From the NCBI GenBank assembly GCA_013298485.1, contig JAAFHS010000201.1, positions 1 through 5,599 of the forward strand: a stretch of 5,599 bases of DNA. Reading direction: 5' to 3'. The DNA comes from Rhodobacterales bacterium (GTDB lineage Bacteria > Pseudomonadota > Alphaproteobacteria > Rhodobacterales > Rhodobacteraceae). Positions within the stretch are counted from its first letter, which is position 1. Every line of letters begins with the position of its first letter. The position numbers and the translations under genes are program-made. This document shows positions 3,113 to 5,599 of this stretch, in pieces. The notes beneath the pieces were generated by a model. It made no database searches and had not been told where the DNA came from. It saw only the letters and a program-made list of their open reading frames with translations.

Positions 3113-5599
3113 ATGAACGATACGCCTGAAGACATTGAAAACGCGGATGAAATGCCACAGCGCCCTGGCTTTCATGGGCCAAATGTCGACATCGTCGATG
3201 AAATGAAGACCGCCTACCTCGATTACGCGATGAGCGTGATCGTCTCCCGCGCCATTCCCGATCTTCGCGACGGCCTGAAACCCGTCCACCGCCGCATCCT
3301 CTACGCGATGCACGAAACCAATAACGCGCATGACAAACCCTACCGCAAATCCGCGAGGCCTGTCGGCGACACGATGGGCAAATACCACCCCCATGGTGAC
3401 AGCGCGATCTACGATGCCCTGGTGCGGATGGCACAGCCCTTTTCAATGAGCCTCAAGCTGTTGGACGGGCAGGGAAATTTTGGTTCCATGGATGGCGACG
3501 CTGCCGCCGCCATGCGCTACACCGAGGTCCGCATGGACAAGCCAGCCGCCTTTCTGCTGGCTGATATCGACAAGGAAACCGTCGATTTTCAGGATAATTA
3601 TGATGGCAAGGACCGCGAACCAACCGTCCTGCCCGCGCGCTTTCCCAACATGCTGGTCAATGGTGCCGAAGGCATTGCCGTCGGCATGGCCACGCGGATC
3701 CCGCCCCATAACCTGGGCGAAGTCATCGACGGCACCCTGGCCCTGATCGAAAACCCGGACCTGTCGACCGAGGCGCTGATGGACTACATCCCTGCCCCGG
3801 ACTTCCCCACAGGGGCAATGATCCTTGGCCGCTCGGGCGCACGGAAAGCCTATCTCGAAGGGCGCGGGTCCGTCATTATCCGCGCAAAAACAAGGGTAGA
3901 GGAAATCCGCAAGGACCGTTTCGCCATCATCATCGACGAGGTCCCCTATCAGGTCAACAAAGCCCGGATGATCGAAATCATCGCCGAGGCCGTGCGCGAG
4001 AAAAAGATCGACGGCATAGCACATGTGCAGGACGAATCCGACCGCATCGGCGTGCGTGTGGTGATCGAGTTGAAACGCGATGCAACGGCGGATGTCGTGC
4101 TGAACCAGCTCTTCCGCTTTACGCCCATGCAGGTCAGTTTCGGCTGCAATATGCTGGCCCTGAACGGCGGCCGCCCCGAACAACTGACCTTGCGCGATTT
4201 CCTGACGTATTTCATCAGCTTCCGCGAGGAAGTTGTGGCAAAACGCACGGCGTTCGAATTGCGCAAGGCGCGTGAGCGCAGCCATATCCTGTGCGGTCTC
4301 GCCGTCGCTGTATCGAACGTGGATGAGGTTGTGGCCACCATCCGCACCTCTGCCGACCCTGCCGAGGCGCGCGAGCGTCTGATGACCCGCCGCTGGCCTG
4401 CAGGCGAGATCATTCCCTTCATCAAGCTGATTGATGACCCGTCGCATCCGGTGAATGAGGATGGCACCTATAACCTGTCCGAAGTGCAGGCCCGTGCCAT
4501 TCTGGACCTGCGCCTGCAGCGCCTGACGGCCCTTGGCGTCAAGGAAGTGACAGACGAATTGCAGGAACTGGCGGCCCGGATCAAGGACTACCTTGATATT
4601 CTGGGCAGCCGCGACCGGATCATGACCATCATCTCGGACGAATTGCGCGAGATGAAGGCGATGTTTGCCGTGCCGCGCCGGACCGAGATTGCCGACTGGT
4701 CCGGCGATATGGAAGACGAAGACCTGATTGAGCGTGAAGACATGGTCGTGACCATCACCAGCGGTGGCTACATCAAACGCACACCCCTGGCCGAATTCCG
4801 CGCCCAGAACCGCGGCGGCAAGGGCCTCGCCTCGATGGCGACCAAGGAAGACGATGTGGTCACCACGCTGTTTGTGGCCAACACGCATACGAACCTGCTG
4901 TTCTTCACGACCGACGGCATGGTCTACAAGCTCAAAACCTGGCGCCTGCCCCTTGCCGGACGGCAGGCCAAGGGCAAGGCCATGGTCAACCTGCTGCCGA
5001 TCGAACAAGGCGTGTCCGTCGCCGCGCTGATGCCCGTCGATGTGCCAGAGGAGGAGTGGGAAAGCCTGCAGATCGTCTTCGCGACCAGCGATGGCGATGT
5101 CCGCCAGAATGATCTGTCGGATTTCACCAATGTCAAACGCAACGGCAAGATCGCGATGAACCTGCCCGAAGGCGTGTTCCTGGTGAACGCGGCGATTGCC
5201 GATGAAAACGATGATGTGATGCTTGTCACCGCCCTTGGCCGCGCGATCCGGTTCCCGACGACGGAAATCCGCGTATTCAAGTCACGCGGCTCAACCGGCG
5301 TGCGCGGCATCCGGGTTGGCAAGGGTGACAAGGTTGTGTCGATGGCCATCATCCGGCATTTTGAGGCCGAACCTGCTGAGCGTGTCGCCTATCTGAAACA
5401 ACGCCGCCTGATGGCTGGCGTGACCGAGGATGAAGCCGATGACGAAGACGAGGCGGTGGCTGCGGGTCAGCTATCGCCCGAACGCTATGCCGAGATGTCG
5501 GCGGCCGAAGATCTGATCCTGACGATCACCTCAAGTGGAACAGGTAAGCTGTCGTCATCACATGATTATCCGGTACGCGGACGTGGCGGCATGGGTGTC
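3113..5599 (+). CDS. gyrA: DNA gyrase subunit A, 3' end beyond the window
   Basis: Subunit A of the type II topoisomerase that introduces negative supercoils in an A2B2 complex with GyrB; it cuts and rejoins DNA. The 829 visible codons run without a break to the window edge; relatives are about 900 residues, so roughly the last tenth is missing. The breakage-reunion domain begins near residue 35 (YLDYAMSVIVSRAIPDLRDG) and contains the catalytic Tyr136 in AAMRYTE, with Arg135 before it. Ser97 and Asp101 correspond to E. coli Ser83 and Asp87, the main quinolone-resistance positions, and are the sensitive residues. The DNA-wrapping C-terminal domain starts near 537 and has the GyrA box as QNRGGKG (565-571), which separates it from ParC. 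An insertion of about 50 residues (748-800), very acidic at 772-780, is absent from E. coli but usual in alphaproteobacteria. ATG 3113 is the only plausible start, since a TAG lies in frame at 3083; the ribosome binding site is weak (GAAAGA, 3097-3102). Confidence 0.97.
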   Translation, partial: MNDTPEDIENADEMPQRPGFHGPNVDIVDEMKTAYLDYAMSVIVSRAIPDLRDGLKPVHRRILYAMHETNNAHDKPYRKSARPVGDTMGKYHPHGDSAIYDALVRMAQPFSMSLKLLDGQGNFGSMDGDAAAAMRYTEVRMDKPAAFLLADIDKETVDFQDNYDGKDREPTVLPARFPNMLVNGAEGIAVGMATRIPPHNLGEVIDGTLALIENPDLSTEALMDYIPAPDFPTGAMILGRSGARKAYLEGRGSVIIRAKTRVEEIRKDRFAIIIDEVPYQVNKARMIEIIAEAVREKKIDGIAHVQDESDRIGVRVVIELKRDATADVVLNQLFRFTPMQVSFGCNMLALNGGRPEQLTLRDFLTYFISFREEVVAKRTAFELRKARERSHILCGLAVAVSNVDEVVATIRTSADPAEARERLMTRRWPAGEIIPFIKLIDDPSHPVNEDGTYNLSEVQARAILDLRLQRLTALGVKEVTDELQELAARIKDYLDILGSRDRIMTIISDELREMKAMFAVPRRTEIADWSGDMEDEDLIEREDMVVTITSGGYIKRTPLAEFRAQNRGGKGLASMATKEDDVVTTLFVANTHTNLLFFTTDGMVYKLKTWRLPLAGRQAKGKAMVNLLPIEQGVSVAALMPVDVPEEEWESLQIVFATSDGDVRQNDLSDFTNVKRNGKIAMNLPEGVFLVNAAIADENDDVMLVTALGRAIRFPTTEIRVFKSRGSTGVRGIRVGKGDKVVSMAIIRHFEAEPAERVAYLKQRRLMAGVTEDEADDEDEAVAAGQLSPERYAEMSAAEDLILTITSSGTGKLSSSHDYPVRGRGGMGV

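Noticed and set aside
2934..3446. Minus-strand frame of 170 codons across the usg/gyrA gap and the gyrA start
   Set aside because: Mostly antisense to conserved gyrA codons; Arg/Ser/Cys-rich translation without motifs, and it would cover both divergent control regions.
3443..5008. Long open frame on the minus strand (521 codons)
   Set aside because: It lies wholly antisense to gyrA, whose sense frame has clear family motifs throughout. Its translation is rich in His, Gln, Gly and Asp without recognisable domains, as expected from the reverse of a GC-rich gene.
3113..5599. parC (topoisomerase IV subunit A) as the identity of the large gene
   Set aside because: The GyrA box (QNRGGKG) and the full-length DNA-wrapping domain with the alphaproteobacterial insertion point to GyrA.

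Overview
The window reads as ordinary chromosomal DNA of an alphaproteobacterium, most likely of the Rhodobacterales (Roseobacter/Rhodobacter relatives). The reasons are the GC-rich third codon positions, an alphaproteobacterial-type GyrA with a long acidic insertion in its C-terminal domain, a Usg-family protein (a small family I know mainly from Alphaproteobacteria), and an arginase/ornithine cyclodeaminase pair with a divergent Lrp/AsnC regulator. I see no insertion sequence, phage gene, CRISPR array, tRNA or rRNA.

Layout: (1) At the left edge, bases 1-16 on the minus strand look like the first five codons of another gene, because a strong ribosome binding site lies just upstream; everything else of it is outside the window. 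(2) A minus-strand Lrp/AsnC regulator (89-520, possibly from a TTG at 550). (3) A divergent control region of about 110 bp holding a good -10 box inside a palindrome with Lrp-like arms. (4) A plus-strand two-gene operon of arginase (632-1555) and ornithine cyclodeaminase (1555-2595), joined by a TGATG stop/start overlap. (5) A short convergent gap with a terminator hairpin for the minus strand. (6) usg (2651-2920, minus), a small conserved protein of unknown function. (7) A 192-bp divergent control region with several CACGTGG-type repeats. (8) gyrA (3113 to beyond 5599, plus), of which 829 codons are visible.

Together, arginase and ornithine cyclodeaminase turn arginine into ornithine plus urea, and then ornithine into proline plus ammonia, so arginine can serve as a nitrogen and carbon source. 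The Lrp-type protein encoded back-to-back is the obvious candidate for their regulator, responding to an amino acid. usg and gyrA form a second divergent pair with no evident biochemical link.

I found no undescribed system. The most interesting points are in the non-coding parts: the Lrp-like palindrome over the arginase promoter, the CACGTGG repeats between usg and gyrA, and a one-sided terminator whose U-tract overlaps the stop codon of the neighbouring convergent gene.
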